Part shown: in pieces, positions 1 to 11,579 of the stretch
Numbering within the stretch: position 1 is the stretch's first letter
Layout: each line of letters opens with the position of its first letter
Assembly: GCF_031755915.1 (NCBI RefSeq)
Contig: NC_083385.1
Coordinates: 10,003,001-10,067,000 of the forward strand
Length of the DNA stretch: 64,000 nucleotides
Direction of reading: 5' to 3'
Source of the DNA: Ziziphus jujuba
Lineage: Eukaryota > Streptophyta > Magnoliopsida > Rosales > Rhamnaceae
Program-made: the position numbers and the translations under genes
The notes under the pieces: generated by a model
Told to the model about the DNA's origin: nothing
Database searches by the model: none
The model's input: the letters and a program-made list of their open reading frames with translations, nothing else

Positions 1-1165
1 CAAAAAATAATAATAATAATAATAATAATAATACACGGTTTCGGTGAATAATCCTTTTTGTGGAAATTACCAACAGTTTCGTCGGTAATTTCCCGAAGGT
101 GTACAGTACGACATATTTTGCCAATTATTTTTACCCCACAAGCCCCCTAAGGTGTGTTGAATGAAAAAACATGCAAAAAATGGATTCTATAATTGTAGTA
201 AGGAGAGAAAATCAAAAAATTTCATAAAAGTGTATCCAAGTTTGCAAAAAATTTGTACACAAATTTGTACACTGTTCCCCCTCGGTAAATCACCGACGAA
301 ACTGTCGGGAAACTACAAATGCCCTCTGGAAAAATTACCGACAGTTTAGTCGGTAAGTTCCCGATGGTGTACAGTACGTATCTTTTGCCAATTTTTTTTA
401 CCCCACAAGCCCCTTAAGGTGTGTTGAATGAAAAAATATGCAAAACATGGATTCTATAATTGTACTAAGGAGAGAAAAGCAAAAAATTTCATAAAAGTGT
501 ATCAAAGTTTGTAAAAAATAAGTACTTTGTTCACCCTCGGGAAATTACCGACGAAACTGTCGGGAAACTACAAATGGCCTCTGGAAAAATTACCGACAGT
601 TTCGTGGGTAATTTCCCGAGGGTGTACAGTACGGCATATTTTGCCAATATTTTTTACCCCACAAGCCCCCTAAGGTGTGTTGAATGAAAAAACATGCAAA
701 ACATGGATTCTATAATTGTACTAAGGAGGGAAAATTAAAAAATTTCATAAAAGTGTATCCAAGTTTGCAAAAAATATGTATATTGTTCACCATCGGGAAA
801 TTACCGACGAAAATGTCGGGAAACTTCAAATGCCCTCTGGATAACTTACCGACAGTTTCGTCGCTAATTTCCCGAGGGTGTACAGTACACATATTTTGCC
901 ATTTTTTTTTACCCCACAAGCCCCCTAATGTGTGTTGAATGAAAAAATATGCAAAACATGGATTCTATAATTGTACTAAGGAGAGAAAATCAAAAAATTT
1001 CATAAAAGTGTATGAAAGTTTGCAAAAAATATTTACACTGTTCACCCTTGGGTAATTACCGACGAAACTGTCGGGAAACTACAAATGCCTTCTGGAAAAA
1101 TTACCGACAGTTTCGTCGGTAATTTCCCGAGGGTGTACAGTTCGTACCTTTTGCCAATTTTTATT
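1..1165. repeat. Tandem array of ~256-267 bp units with internal palindromes, CACTA-subterminal-like
   Basis: A landmark string (CCCCACAAGCCCC) recurs at 134, 401, 657 and 912, giving periods of 267, 256 and 255 bp and about 4.3 copies; the array runs off the left edge. Each unit carries the motif ACCGACGAAACTGTCGG followed ~35 bp later by its near reverse complement CCGACAGTTTCGTCGGTAA (for example 546-613 and 1058-1125), so each unit can fold back. Short ORFs inside are fragments of the repeat, not genes. Palindromic CGACGAAA/TTTCGTCG motifs are typical of the subterminal regions of plant CACTA (En/Spm) transposons; that assignment is inference, as no CACTA terminus or transposase is visible. 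Confidence 0.75.
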
Positions 1166-2913
1166 TTATTTTTTATTTATTTATTTATTTTTTTTTTGTG
1201 GTACAAAGTTTTGACTTAAGGAGTCCTATTATTCGATCCTTTCCAATGCAGCAGGTACATATCCATGCTCATTCGGCGAATTTTCACTTATCTGGTTAAC
1301 TGGACAACAAATTTTCACCAGAACTGAATTGGAAATAAATAAATAAATTATGGGTTTGAAATTTGAAACCCAGTTGCTTTAGGGAAAAAAAAAAAAAAAA
1401 AAAGAAAGTTTTGTGGTCTTTTGGAGATGGTCCAGGCGAAAAACCTTTGCTCCTTTTCTTTATTCATTATTAAGTGGAGCTGTCAACAATGACCTTACAT
1501 GTAAATTGGTAGGAAAATAATGATCACTGAGACCATTTCCATATGAATTATAGTAAATGTTATTTTTTTAATACAATATTGACTAATTAAATTCTTATTC
1601 TTAGGCTAATATATTTGACTTTATCTATCACCTATACGTAAAATATATTTTAGGAAATTTTTTTCGTAAAATCAATTAACAAAATTAATATGAAGTATAT
1701 TGTATTTATTTTTTGGCTTACTTATTAACCCATTTATGTTTACTATTGGGAGTTCATGATTTCAAAACATTAAGATGGAAAAAATTTATTATAAATGATA
1801 AAAAAAATTATGTAAAGAAGTAGCATAAAGCCAAATTATGTATATATATATGTATATATATCCACATACCAGGTAATCGTTAACTCCGATCTGCAGAAAC
1901 GTACAATTTAATTACATACTTTTGAAGTGTATGGGCTCCACAATGAATATTTTCAGATGATGCAGGGAGAGTGAACTGAACTGAAAAGATTTTGGGATTT
2001 TCTGCAATGTTCGTCAATGCAAAGAAAGAAGGCTGAAAGGTACACAACCAACAAAAGAGAAAGAGAGAGGAAGACACAGTATACATTTAATGTGGTAGCA
2101 GGACAGAAGTTAATGGGGTAGATAGAAATGAGGGATGGTCAAAAAAGTTGTTTTAATATTATCACCTGTATTCGAGACAGTCAATGAGAAAACTGTTATT
2201 TTTACTTGACACTTTCATAGGTATCCATGTATTTAAATAGTTTACAAAAGCCAGACAATTAATTCCCTCCTAACAAGTATCATTTGGACATACTACCATG
2301 GAGCCATTCATGTAAAAGTGATTGATACCATCCATTTAAATTATCATCCTTCCTTACACATCATATTGACACGAGAATCAAGTACAAAAACTAAAAACAA
2401 AATCTGAATATGGAAGAAATTGGATCCTTTCACAAATATGGAAGTTTCCTTTTTTTTTTTTCTTTTTTGTTTATTACATTTTGGTATCTTTTTTTCTACG
2501 AAAATCCAGCTGATCACAACTATATAATTCCTATGTTCCAAGATTATGTATAAGATTCAAAACATATTGGATACAAAGTCCTACAAGGTAGCAGACACGG
2601 CAAGACTTTGCTGGCATACCGCATGCTGAACCAGAATCCTGATATCCCAAACAAAAATATATAAAAGAAAGAAAAAATTTGTGAAAAATTAAGTGAAAAT
2701 TCAAACTCCAATGCCTGTTATCAACTGGCCCAGCGTGAAGGATTCTTTTCACATATACCAGGTTAGGCCATCTGCCTCTGTGCTAATAAGCCTTTGCAAT
2801 TCAAATTTTTTTATGATGCTGAAGAATGATGCCTAAAATTCACACAGCAGCATGCATCTCTAGCCGTCTTCGTGCTAAGATTTTCAAATTTGTTCAGAAT
2901 GCTTTGAAGCAAC
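1166..2913. other. Intergenic, AT-rich
   Basis: No coding sequence can be supported. It contains homopolymer and (TA)n runs (for example 1838-1860). The right part (about 2344-2913) may hold the 3' untranslated region of the minus-strand candidate gene that ends at 2914. Confidence 0.5.
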
Positions 2914-4503
2914 CTATGTGTCCACCGTTCTTGTGTCATGCTTTCTCTTGCTTCGTCTCTTTGATCTAGATGTGCGGGTCTTTGTAGGATGCTTTACAGC
3001 ATGCTCTTGGATGCCCAACACTACATTTTCATTGGTAGGGAGTTCAGGAGGGGCATCAGGCCATGGTGTGCGTTTTGATGGTACATTGACATCCAGAGGA
3101 GGATCAATTATCCATCTGTAAAGAGACCACACTAATGTCAAATGCATGTGCATAGGAAGAGATTCTGCTAAATGAATTTTAATTAAATAGGCAATTGACT
3201 GTCATGATTTTTGTGTGTCAATGATATATATTGAAATTTAGATGGCTTGATGAGGGGTGGGGGGAAAAAAGCATTTCCATATGACAAAATTATTGACTAA
3301 AGGTAAAGATTTGCTGAACCAAAGTAAAATAAAAAGAAGCATGCTACATAAAATCATAGTACAATTATATAAGTCAATTGTTTAAAGGATTGTAGTCAAA
3401 TTGCAAGTAAGAAAGCCCTTGGGAATGAGGTCAGAGGACTGAACAGAAATACATTGAAATGCCACACCAATACCACTTGACCACTTGAAACAATGCAATG
3501 ACATTCACTTGAAAAGAGAAGTTGAGCATCATTGTCACATTCACAGGTAGGTTACTAATTTTAAGTTCTACCCATGTGTGATATTCAAAATCACAATTTC
3601 ACAGCCACAATTTTATGCTTTGAAAATAAATTAGAGACGCATAGTACTTAGAATTTGAAGGATATAACAGCAGACAGTTTAACATGACAAGATTATTACA
3701 AAACATTTCTACCAATTGTATATGATCATTGGCACTGTTGACTCCATCTATGCTTCAAATTTTTTAAACAACCATGACAGCTTTCAGAATGCAAAAACCA
3801 TATGCACTATAAAATGGAAAATGGATTGGAGACACAATAGGAAAGAAGATATGGTACCTGTAGGGCCAAACCATAACCGCCATTCACATCTTGCTCGAAA
3901 TAAAGTAACTGGAAAATAAAGCAATTAGATTATAAATTTAATGTCACACCAGCAACACAAAAGAAAATGCAGATGCAGAGAGAGAGAGAGAGAGAGTTCA
4001 TAGTCATCAAACATGGTATATAAACAATTTAAATGCAAAAATATGAAATATACATACCTTAAATTTGCTTTGTGCATTTGAAGTAACTCTTACTACAATA
4101 CCACACTCGGCTTGTTGCTCGTTGATCGTAACACCAAAGAAATGAGCATTTTGCTTATCCACCTGCAACAAAACAAAATCAACCAAACGGAAAATTTCAG
4201 AAAGAATGAAAGTCCATGATAACAAACATGAAAGCACCTTTCCACTAACTGATGACAGAATGGAATGTATCCCTACTTGGCTGTACTCCATCCAGCATCA
4301 TATCATCATACATATCTCTCAGCAAGAAATGCCTCCCACAACTTTCACAATTTCTCTTTCACAATTTCTCCCAAAAAAAAAAATTCCCAACACCACTAAC
4401 AGAAAATCAAAATTAGAGCTGTTGCCTACCTGTTGCTTCTGCTTCTGCTCCTAGGGCTCTCTAAAATCCTGCAGTTTTTCTCTCTGAGTCGCCTCTTCAC
4501 CAT
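2914..4503 (-). CDS. Candidate multi-exon gene of unknown function
   Basis: I do not recognise this protein. Three minus-strand segments look like exons with good splice borders: 4162-4058 (35 codons containing NAHFFGVTINEQQAECG, acceptor TTGCAG, donor AAG|GTATG), 3908-3858 (17 codons, VNGGYGLALQ, acceptor TTCCAG, donor CAG|GTACC) and 3115-2914 (IIDPPLDVNVPSKRTPW, then a lysine/arginine-rich tail ending in DTRTVDT and a stop). A leader exon 4503-4430 with a serine/arginine-rich frame and a CAG|GTAGG donor lies upstream. The exons do not join cleanly: joining 4430 to 4162 in the ATG frame soon hits a stop, and the phase between 3858 and 3115 needs another exon or another acceptor. It may be a real gene with a missed exon, or a decaying one. 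The leader is part of the 372-bp segment repeated at 7596-7967. Confidence 0.35.
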
Positions 4504-4762
4504 CTCCTTCAAAATGCGCAGTCTCCACGCTTACAATCCGGCCGATTCATGAAAGGAAACAGAGGGCTCCTAAGGTCTGGTTATGGATAAAGAGATGGAG
4601 GGGAAAAGTCGAAGAAAGGAAAGAAAAAAACATATAAAAAAAATAACACATAAGGGTATTTTGGGATTTTAAAAGATTGGAGGGGTAGATCAAAAAAGAA
4701 ATGAATTGAGGGGGTAAAATTCATGAAGCTCGGTCCTACAGGGGTATTGGGCCAAATTCCCC
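4391..4762. repeat. 372-bp direct duplication, copy 1
   Basis: Nearly identical to 7596-7967 with a constant offset of 3205 bp at both ends, so there is no net indel; I count about five substitutions in the part I compared. This copy carries the presumed leader exon and promoter of the minus-strand candidate gene. Confidence 0.9.
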
Positions 4763-5322
4763 TACTTATGTATCATTCTTTCCATTATATTACTGGACGG
4801 TGAGGGGTTATTATAGGGAAAGAGCCAGTGGTTCAGCCGCTATGGCTTACCTTTATGATATGGCACCATATACTTCAATTCTTTAAAACCGCTGCACAAC
4901 TCCAGGATCGTACATTCCATCGACGAAAAAGCAAATCAGATAAAAAGGGTATGTAAAAGAATTGTCAACTTAAAAACATCAAAAATTTCTAGCAAAAATA
5001 TAAACTTTATTAGAGGGTACATTTATCAATGCCTGGTTATGAAAGGAATAAAACAACAAAAAAAACCTGATTTAACAGATAGAGGGACTAGGGATAAATA
5101 CCGAAACCAAAAAGAAGTTGAACAAATTTTATATCTTGTGGAATTTATAGGTTCTATACATGTATAAGAGCTACTAACCTGTGTAAAATGAATAAGATAC
5201 AAAATACATACATGTATAATGGCTCAAGTAACTAATCCATGACCGTATTCTTCCCCAAATGAACTAATCTGACCAGAAAAAACCCATGCATAAATGAAGC
5301 ATTAGAAGAAATCCTCCATCCA
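4763..5322. other. Spacer holding the transporter 3' end
   Basis: No ORF of interest. The part next to 5322 is presumably 3' untranslated sequence of the minus-strand transporter gene; the rest lies between copy 1 of the 372-bp duplication and that gene. Confidence 0.4.
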
Positions 5323-7334
5323 TCAATGACCGCCTATGCTGTTCCAAAACGATTTTCCCTCATTCAACTTCGCTTTAATCTCAGTTCTGGCAACACGAAT
5401 CAAGAACAAACTTGCAAGGAAAATAGAAATAATTAGCATTAAGAAGACACTGTTCCATCCCCTAGTGGAAATATACCCTGCCAATAGTGGGCCTAAAGCT
5501 GCCCCAATAGAACCAGTGCCATCTATAATTGCACTTACAGTAGCTAATGCACGAGAATTTCCTCCAACCATGGTCTGAGTACCAAGATCAGTAGCAACAG
5601 CCGTTGTAATGAGTGAGTATGGACCATTTACAAGCAATCCAGAATGAAACATCAAACTAATATTGGCAAACATGGAGATGCTTCCATAAACCCTGTAGAA
5701 AAGGAGGGCTGGAATTGATAGCAACAAGAATACAATTGATATAACAGCACGAGCTTCAATTACATCAGAGATGAATCCCGCCAAAATTCCTCCAAGGACT
5801 CCTCCCATATCAAATATAGTTGAAAGGATCCCAGCAGTTTTGTGTGACAAATGCACTCCCGCAACAGCTAAAATGCCAAACAGAATTCATAAATAAGAGA
5901 ACCTTGTAAATTGTAACACATTCAAATGCATAGGGGAGCCCATGAAAATTAAGCAGATTTGATCGTTTAGCAGTCTTTAATTATTTCATGATAAAAATTA
6001 AATACCCAAAGGCATATTTATCTTTATGGGGAAAGACACAGAAAAAAAACCTATTGGCAGTCCCAAAACAAAGCAGATTTAGCTGTATGTTCACAGATGC
6101 CAAAGAGTTTCTTATGCTCATCATTCTTCATGAAAGAAAAGAGTAAATAATAATAATAATAACAATAATAACAAAGAAACAGAGACAAGATTCTCATCTT
6201 GTCATTGCCAATTCATGATGCATTATAGAGCACTAACCACAAGAAGACAAATATAATCCAACTCTGAAGGGAAAGTCATAGCACAACCTATAGGAAAATT
6301 TTTATGGCATATTCATATAAACTCATCCTATTTGACCAAGTACCTGTGTGCCTTATGTAGAAGGGCAACCAGTATAGAAAAGTGTAAGCCACCAGCTTTG
6401 AAAAGAAGAGACAGAAAGCAAATGGTGCTACACTAGGTAGCCTCCATGCCTCAAAGAATCCAATTGCGGCCAAAGAATCAGAGTCCCCTGTTTCAAGAAG
6501 ACCAGCTTTCTCTGACTCCACTTTCTCCTCTGAACTCCTTACACTATCAACTTCCGCATCCATTTCAATCTCCTTGCCGGGAGACTCAAACCCCAAATCA
6601 TCCGGACTAACAACGAGAAACATAAACACTACAATGCCAACCACAATCATCAAAACTCCAGGCAAAACAAAGGAAAGTCCCCACCCAAATTCTAAAACAC
6701 CTGATGCTAAAACTGATCCAACAATGTTTCCCACAGAGGTGTGCGAATTCCACAATCCCATTATCAAGCCCCTCTTTTCTTTCCCAGACCAGTTTCCCAC
6801 AATTGCCACCACACAAGGCCACCCAACTGACTGAAACAATCCACAAACCACTTGAACAGCAAGAAAGAATCCCAAAACATGAACTCCCAACCAATACCCT
6901 AGGCCAAACATTATTGTAAAAATGCCACTGCCTATCATACCAAACACAAGAAAGTACCTCAAATGGACCCGATCACCGACATGGCCGCAAAAATACATTC
7001 CAATGGAATATACGGAAAGAAATGCGAGATCTAGCTCGCCTAGCCAGTGTGTTCCACGTGGACCATTGAAAGGAGCCCAACCAGCATCAATCGAGCTCGA
7101 ATTCAATAAGGTTGAGTTCAAATTACTCTCTGTTAGGGATGAGTTTGAGTGATCATTTGGTCCAAGAACACTCTTAACAATGCTTGGAGGTTTTCTAGAG
7201 GCATGAAAGGAAGCATAGGCGAGGAAAGTTATTACTAGGACTAAGATTTGGTGGAAAGCTAAAGTTTTTTGTGGGGGTTTGAGAGATGGGAAGAGATTGA
7301 GACCTGGAGGTGGGTTTAGATTTTTGGATGGCAT
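5323..7334 (-). CDS. G3Pp5: Glycerol-3-phosphate transporter-like MFS protein (G3Pp5 type)
   Basis: Two exons, 7334-6344 and 5867-5323, give 511 residues; donor ACAG|GTACTT, acceptor TTTTAG, phase 1. The N-terminus (FHQILVLVITFLAYASFHASRKPP) and the segments LGELDLAFLSVYSIGMYFCGH, GLFQSVGWPCVVAIVGNW and GLIMGLWNSHTSVGN are characteristic of the plant glycerol-3-phosphate permease family, closest to my knowledge of Arabidopsis G3Pp5 (At2g13100). Exon 1 encodes the first six membrane helices, the acidic central loop (residues about 250-290) and helix 7; exon 2 supplies helices 8-12, with LSHKTAGILSTIFDMGGVLGG and GTGSIGAALGPLLAGYIS. The expected role is membrane transport of an organic phosphate; the plant substrate is not settled by sequence. 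Length is normal and the reading frame intact. Confidence 0.93.
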
Positions 7335-7359
7335 TGTAATCCAACTTCAAAATAACAAT

Positions 7360-7390
<31 letters not shown>

Positions 7391-8754
7391 CATCAATCTA
7401 CACAGAAACCCCTAGACATAAAAAAGCTTCAAAATTTATATAACCCTAAATATATTGATCAAAGAAGAAGACAATGATGGATGAGGGCCTTAATTAGTAG
7501 CTCTGTGAATTCACTAATTATAATATTATAAAAATAAAAAAATAAAATAAAAATAAAAAAAGACAACTATGATTCTGGAGAGCTTTGATAGAATCCACCA
7601 CTAACAGACAACCAAAATTAGAGCTGTTGCCTACCTGATGCTTCTGCTTCTGCTCCTAGGGCTTTCTAAAATCCTGCAGTTTTTCTCTCTGAGTCGCCTC
7701 TTCACCATCTCCTTCAAAACGCGCAGTCTCCACGCTTACAATCCGGCCGATTCATGAAAGGAAACAGAGGGCTCCTAAGGTCTGGTTATGGATAAAGAGA
7801 TGGAGGGGAAAAGTCGAAGAAAGGAAAGAAAAAAACATATAAAAAAAATAACACATAAGGGTATTTTGGGATTTTAAAAGATTGGAGGGGTAGATCAAAA
7901 AAGAAATGAATTGAGGGGGTAAAATTCATGAAGCTCGGTCCTACAGGGGTATTGGGCCAAATTCCCCCAAGTGGAAAACTTGGAATACAAAATGTACAGA
8001 TCTGGGCCTGAACTGGACTTCTTAACAAAAAGGGCCTTCAAGGCCCGACGTAGGTAACTTTCTAGACAAATACAGGCCCCGGCCTACTAGACTACTGAAC
8101 AAACTGGGCCTTATCCAATCTTCGCTTTTAACTGGGTTGTCTTTTTTTTCACAAAAAAAAGAAAAAAAAAAAGGTTAAAAACTAAAATTATTAGAACTAA
8201 AAGAGAAAATAATAATAATGGTTTTTATTTTATTTTATTTATTTACTTTTTATGGACCTTTTTCCTCTTCCGCTACCATACAATTGGTTGGATGACCAAG
8301 TTATATTAGATTATTCAAATCACTTTTACTCTGTTTCTTCCTTTTGAATTTTAGACCGAATTGTTTGCTTTCTTTTGCTAAACAATAATAACAATAATAA
8401 TAAACCATTAACCACAAAAAATTTTGGATGTGGAGAGTCACTGGGACTTGCACCTCAATCCTTAACTGGGATGATCATGGCCATTTCAGAGGAAGCTTTT
8501 CAATTCAATGAGTTACCAAAGAAAATGGGCATTGCATTAGCCAAAAAAGTAAGCTTTTATACAATATTTTGAATGAAGAATATTATAGAATTTATGAATC
8601 AAAAAAATCACACCTGTATTGTCCAGAAAGTAAAGAATGGAATTACACACAAAAAGAAAATTGTCAAAGACTGTAATATGATCGAAAAACTAATAATAAT
8701 ACAGAACCAAAGAATGCACAACACATTTCCATCTTTTCTCCTTTGCTGCAGTTT
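7335..8754. other. Transporter upstream region and spacer
   Basis: 7357-7390 is an (AAC)n microsatellite just upstream of the transporter ATG. 7596-7967 is copy 2 of the 372-bp duplication. From 7968 to 8754 no coding sequence is supported; the stretch next to 8755 is 3' flank of the ZAR1-like gene. Confidence 0.5.
7596..7967. repeat. 372-bp direct duplication, copy 2
   Basis: Matches 4391-4762 (see there). It lies about 260 bp upstream of the transporter start codon in the same orientation as copy 1, so the transporter has acquired, or sits beside, a leader/promoter-like segment of its neighbour. Differences seen include GAAAATC/GACAACC, CCTGTTG/CCTGATG and CTCTCT/CTTTCT. Confidence 0.9.
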
Positions 8755-11304
8755 TCAGTAGCTAGTGTAATCTTCTTTCTTCCAGACACCACCTCTAAAC
8801 CCAATATCATCAATTGGAAAAGCTGCCAACTCTGGACACCAGCTTGCATTCAAAATTCTTAATGATGGCATAACTTGTTGGATCATAGACCATTCTTCTT
8901 TTAAATCAGATAGATTTTCCAACATCAAACCCTCAATTCTCCAAACATTATTATCATTCCCCCAAAAGCTTTCATTCATCTGTGCAAGATCCCCAGAGGA
9001 GATTGAAAGATACCTTAACATAGGAAGTGAAATAGGATTGAGCCAAGTAGGACTAACCTTTCCCATGTAAAAGTGAAGACTTAGCTCATGGAGTTGTCTT
9101 GGAGGAGAGAGTTTATCAAGCTTGGTTGGGAGATCTTGATCATTAATATCAAAGCAACTAATTGATAGATGTTGCAACTCTTGTAGATTTACCAATGCAT
9201 CAATCTCTGTATTTTCAATCTCATTCCCTTCACTTAATTGAAGGCCAAGCTTCTTGAGTGCATTTAAATTCCGCAGCTCACCAATCCGACAGCCTTCTAT
9301 TTGGCTTGATTTGGCGGGTTTGAAGCCCAAGAGCACTTCAAGTTGTGAAAGTCTTCCCAAGCCTTTGGGCAAATATTCCAAAGAACCACAGTGACTTACA
9401 TCTAAGACCCTCAGCTTCTTGAAGGTAACAATATAAGAGGGAAGTGTCTTTAGATTTTGACAATAGCTTACATCCAAAATCTGAAGGTTGTAAAGCTTCT
9501 CCAAAGAGGCTGGAAGTTGAACCAATGGATGAGTATTGCTTATGCTAAGGTAAGTCAAGTGCTGAAGACAACCAATATGGTTTAAAAGTCCTGAGAGAGG
9601 GGTTTCAAATATTGATCTAGAAAGATCCATTACCCGCAAATAACGAGACTCACAAAACTTCTTTGCAACATTTGGAGAAAGCCTGTTCACTTCACCAGTC
9701 TTAGTTGTGGATAACAATGCTCGCAGTTTTTGATTGTCCATAAAATGCTTGGGAACCATACTATTTTTGATACCTAGATGGCGACAATTTAAGTAGTCTA
9801 CATTAAAAAATGCACTTTCTCGTGCAATTTTAATCACCAAATCACGAACCATATCATGAATTTTACAATTGTACATGGCTCCATAGTATGTCTTATCAAC
9901 CACTTCCAACAAACATCGGTTTGTAAGTCCTGAAAAACAATCTTCAGCAGCTTCAACTGCTGATCTACCATTTCTTAATGGAAAAAACCCTTCTCCAATC
10001 CACCAATGGACCAATTGATCTTTTCCTATGATGCAATCCTCTGGATAGATGGACAAACAAAGGAAGCAAGACTTCAGATAAGTTGGGAGTTCATCATAAC
10101 TCAATTGTAGTGAAGCCATAACAGAGTTACCACTTTCTCCTAATTCATCACTAAAATGCTCTGCAATGCGCCTCCATTCTGAATATTTTGGCTCCTTACA
10201 AAGCATGATTCCTCCAACTGCCTTAATTGCTAATGGAAGGCCTTTACACTTCTCAACAATCTCCTCTCCAACACTTTCTAGTTCCGGATAGTTGCAAATA
10301 CCTCCTGTAGGTGCAAATGCAATCTTCCGAAATAGTAGCCAGCTATCATCCGTGCTGAGGCATTTGGGTCGATGAACTCTTGCTTCCTTCACTCTCATCT
10401 TTTGCGCAACCTCCTCAATCCTTGTAGTGATAATTATACTACTTCCATTGCCCTTGGGCAATCCTTCATAAATTCTATCCCACCAAGTAACATCCAGGCT
10501 CCACACATCATCCATCACAATCAAGTACCTCTTTCCCAAAAGATATTGCTTTATTTTCTTTAACAACTCACCTTTATCATCACCCACACTGGCATCGCCC
10601 AAGTTTCTCAACATGCTTCTCATAATTTCTTCCTCAGTGAATGTTTGAGAAACAGATACCCACATTCTTCTTTCAAAGTGCTCCTCCATTTCTCTGTGGT
10701 TAAATATTGTTTGAGCTATGGTTGTTTTTCCCAACCCACCCATTCCCACAACCCCAATTGCTAGTATGCCACGATCAGCTTCAAATATCCAATCCTTTAT
10801 CTTCTTCGTATCACCTTCCAAGCCAACAACTTGGGTATGATCATACACATGGGAGCTCCATCTGGGCATTTGGTCGTATATTGTCCCTTCAGGTTGGTTT
10901 ATAATTGACACTCCCAAATAAGATGAAATATTTCTCTTAATTTCAGAAATTTTCTCATTGATTTCGATGAGCTGCTTCCCAGTTTGATACTGAAATGGAA
11001 GTCTTGAAGGATAGATACACGTTAACCAACCACCAGAAACTGGATCGTCCTCATTGGACTGAAGCTGACAATCTGCTAGTATGTCTTCAGCTTCATATAT
11101 CAGTTCTCTTAAGACAACCATGACACCACGGAGGAGCTCATTTTTCCGCTTGACCCTCTCTGCTTCCTTAAGAAAGCCTTGCATTAATAGAAGCTCATTT
11201 TTTAACTTTTCAAATTGATCTCTGAAATGAATCAATATGCGGCTCTCATCTGCCAGAGCTTTTAGAAGTTTTTCCAACAATACATTTACTACAGCATCCA
11301 CCAT
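8755..11304 (-). CDS. ZAR1: CC-NB-LRR immune receptor, orthologue of ZAR1
   Basis: A single uninterrupted exon of 849 residues; Arabidopsis ZAR1 (At3g50950) is 852. Rx-type coiled coil about 1-125, with the MADA-like start MVDAVVNVLLEKLLKAL and an EDVID-like EAEDIL near 71. NB-ARC about 155-500: P-loop GMGGLGKTT 187-195, kinase-2 YLIVMDDVW 260-268, GLPLAIKAVGG from 355, and IHD (MHD variant) at 482-484. Leucine-rich repeats fill about 515-849, ending in GFRGGVW as in ZAR1. Phrases such as VYDHTQVVGLEGD and VSVSQTFTEE mark it as ZAR1 rather than a generic NLR. In Arabidopsis ZAR1 senses pathogen effectors through RLCK-XII pseudokinases and assembles a pentameric calcium-permeable resistosome at the plasma membrane. 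Glu11, the channel-lining residue, is kept; position 18 is Ala instead of Glu. No partner kinase gene lies in the window. Confidence 0.95.
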   Translation of the reverse strand: MVDAVVNVLLEKLLKALADESRILIHFRDQFEKLKNELLLMQGFLKEAERVKRKNELLRGVMVVLRELIYEAEDILADCQLQSNEDDPVSGGWLTCIYPSRLPFQYQTGKQLIEINEKISEIKRNISSYLGVSIINQPEGTIYDQMPRWSSHVYDHTQVVGLEGDTKKIKDWIFEADRGILAIGVVGMGGLGKTTIAQTIFNHREMEEHFERRMWVSVSQTFTEEEIMRSMLRNLGDASVGDDKGELLKKIKQYLLGKRYLIVMDDVWSLDVTWWDRIYEGLPKGNGSSIIITTRIEEVAQKMRVKEARVHRPKCLSTDDSWLLFRKIAFAPTGGICNYPELESVGEEIVEKCKGLPLAIKAVGGIMLCKEPKYSEWRRIAEHFSDELGESGNSVMASLQLSYDELPTYLKSCFLCLSIYPEDCIIGKDQLVHWWIGEGFFPLRNGRSAVEAAEDCFSGLTNRCLLEVVDKTYYGAMYNCKIHDMVRDLVIKIARESAFFNVDYLNCRHLGIKNSMVPKHFMDNQKLRALLSTTKTGEVNRLSPNVAKKFCESRYLRVMDLSRSIFETPLSGLLNHIGCLQHLTYLSISNTHPLVQLPASLEKLYNLQILDVSYCQNLKTLPSYIVTFKKLRVLDVSHCGSLEYLPKGLGRLSQLEVLLGFKPAKSSQIEGCRIGELRNLNALKKLGLQLSEGNEIENTEIDALVNLQELQHLSISCFDINDQDLPTKLDKLSPPRQLHELSLHFYMGKVSPTWLNPISLPMLRYLSISSGDLAQMNESFWGNDNNVWRIEGLMLENLSDLKEEWSMIQQVMPSLRILNASWCPELAAFPIDDIGFRGGVWKKEDYTSY

Positions 11305-11525
11305 GTCGTTGCCTTACATAAATCAAATATGGAAAAGTCAAAGAATAAATAACCAATGTTGAAAAATATAAACAACTCAAACCCAATTTCATTTCTAAAG
11401 ACACGAAAATTTTGATCTCACAAATTGGCCAAAAAAATTAAAAAACAAAAAGCTCTCCAAATAGACCACCCTTTTCTCCCCTTACAAGATTCCCATGTCT
11501 CAAACAACATCCAAAATTGGGTCTC

Positions 11526-11579
<54 letters not shown>

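Noticed and set aside
1..1165. CRISPR-like regular repeat array
   Set aside because: The units are ~256 bp, diverged and palindromic, in a plant nuclear genome; not a CRISPR array.
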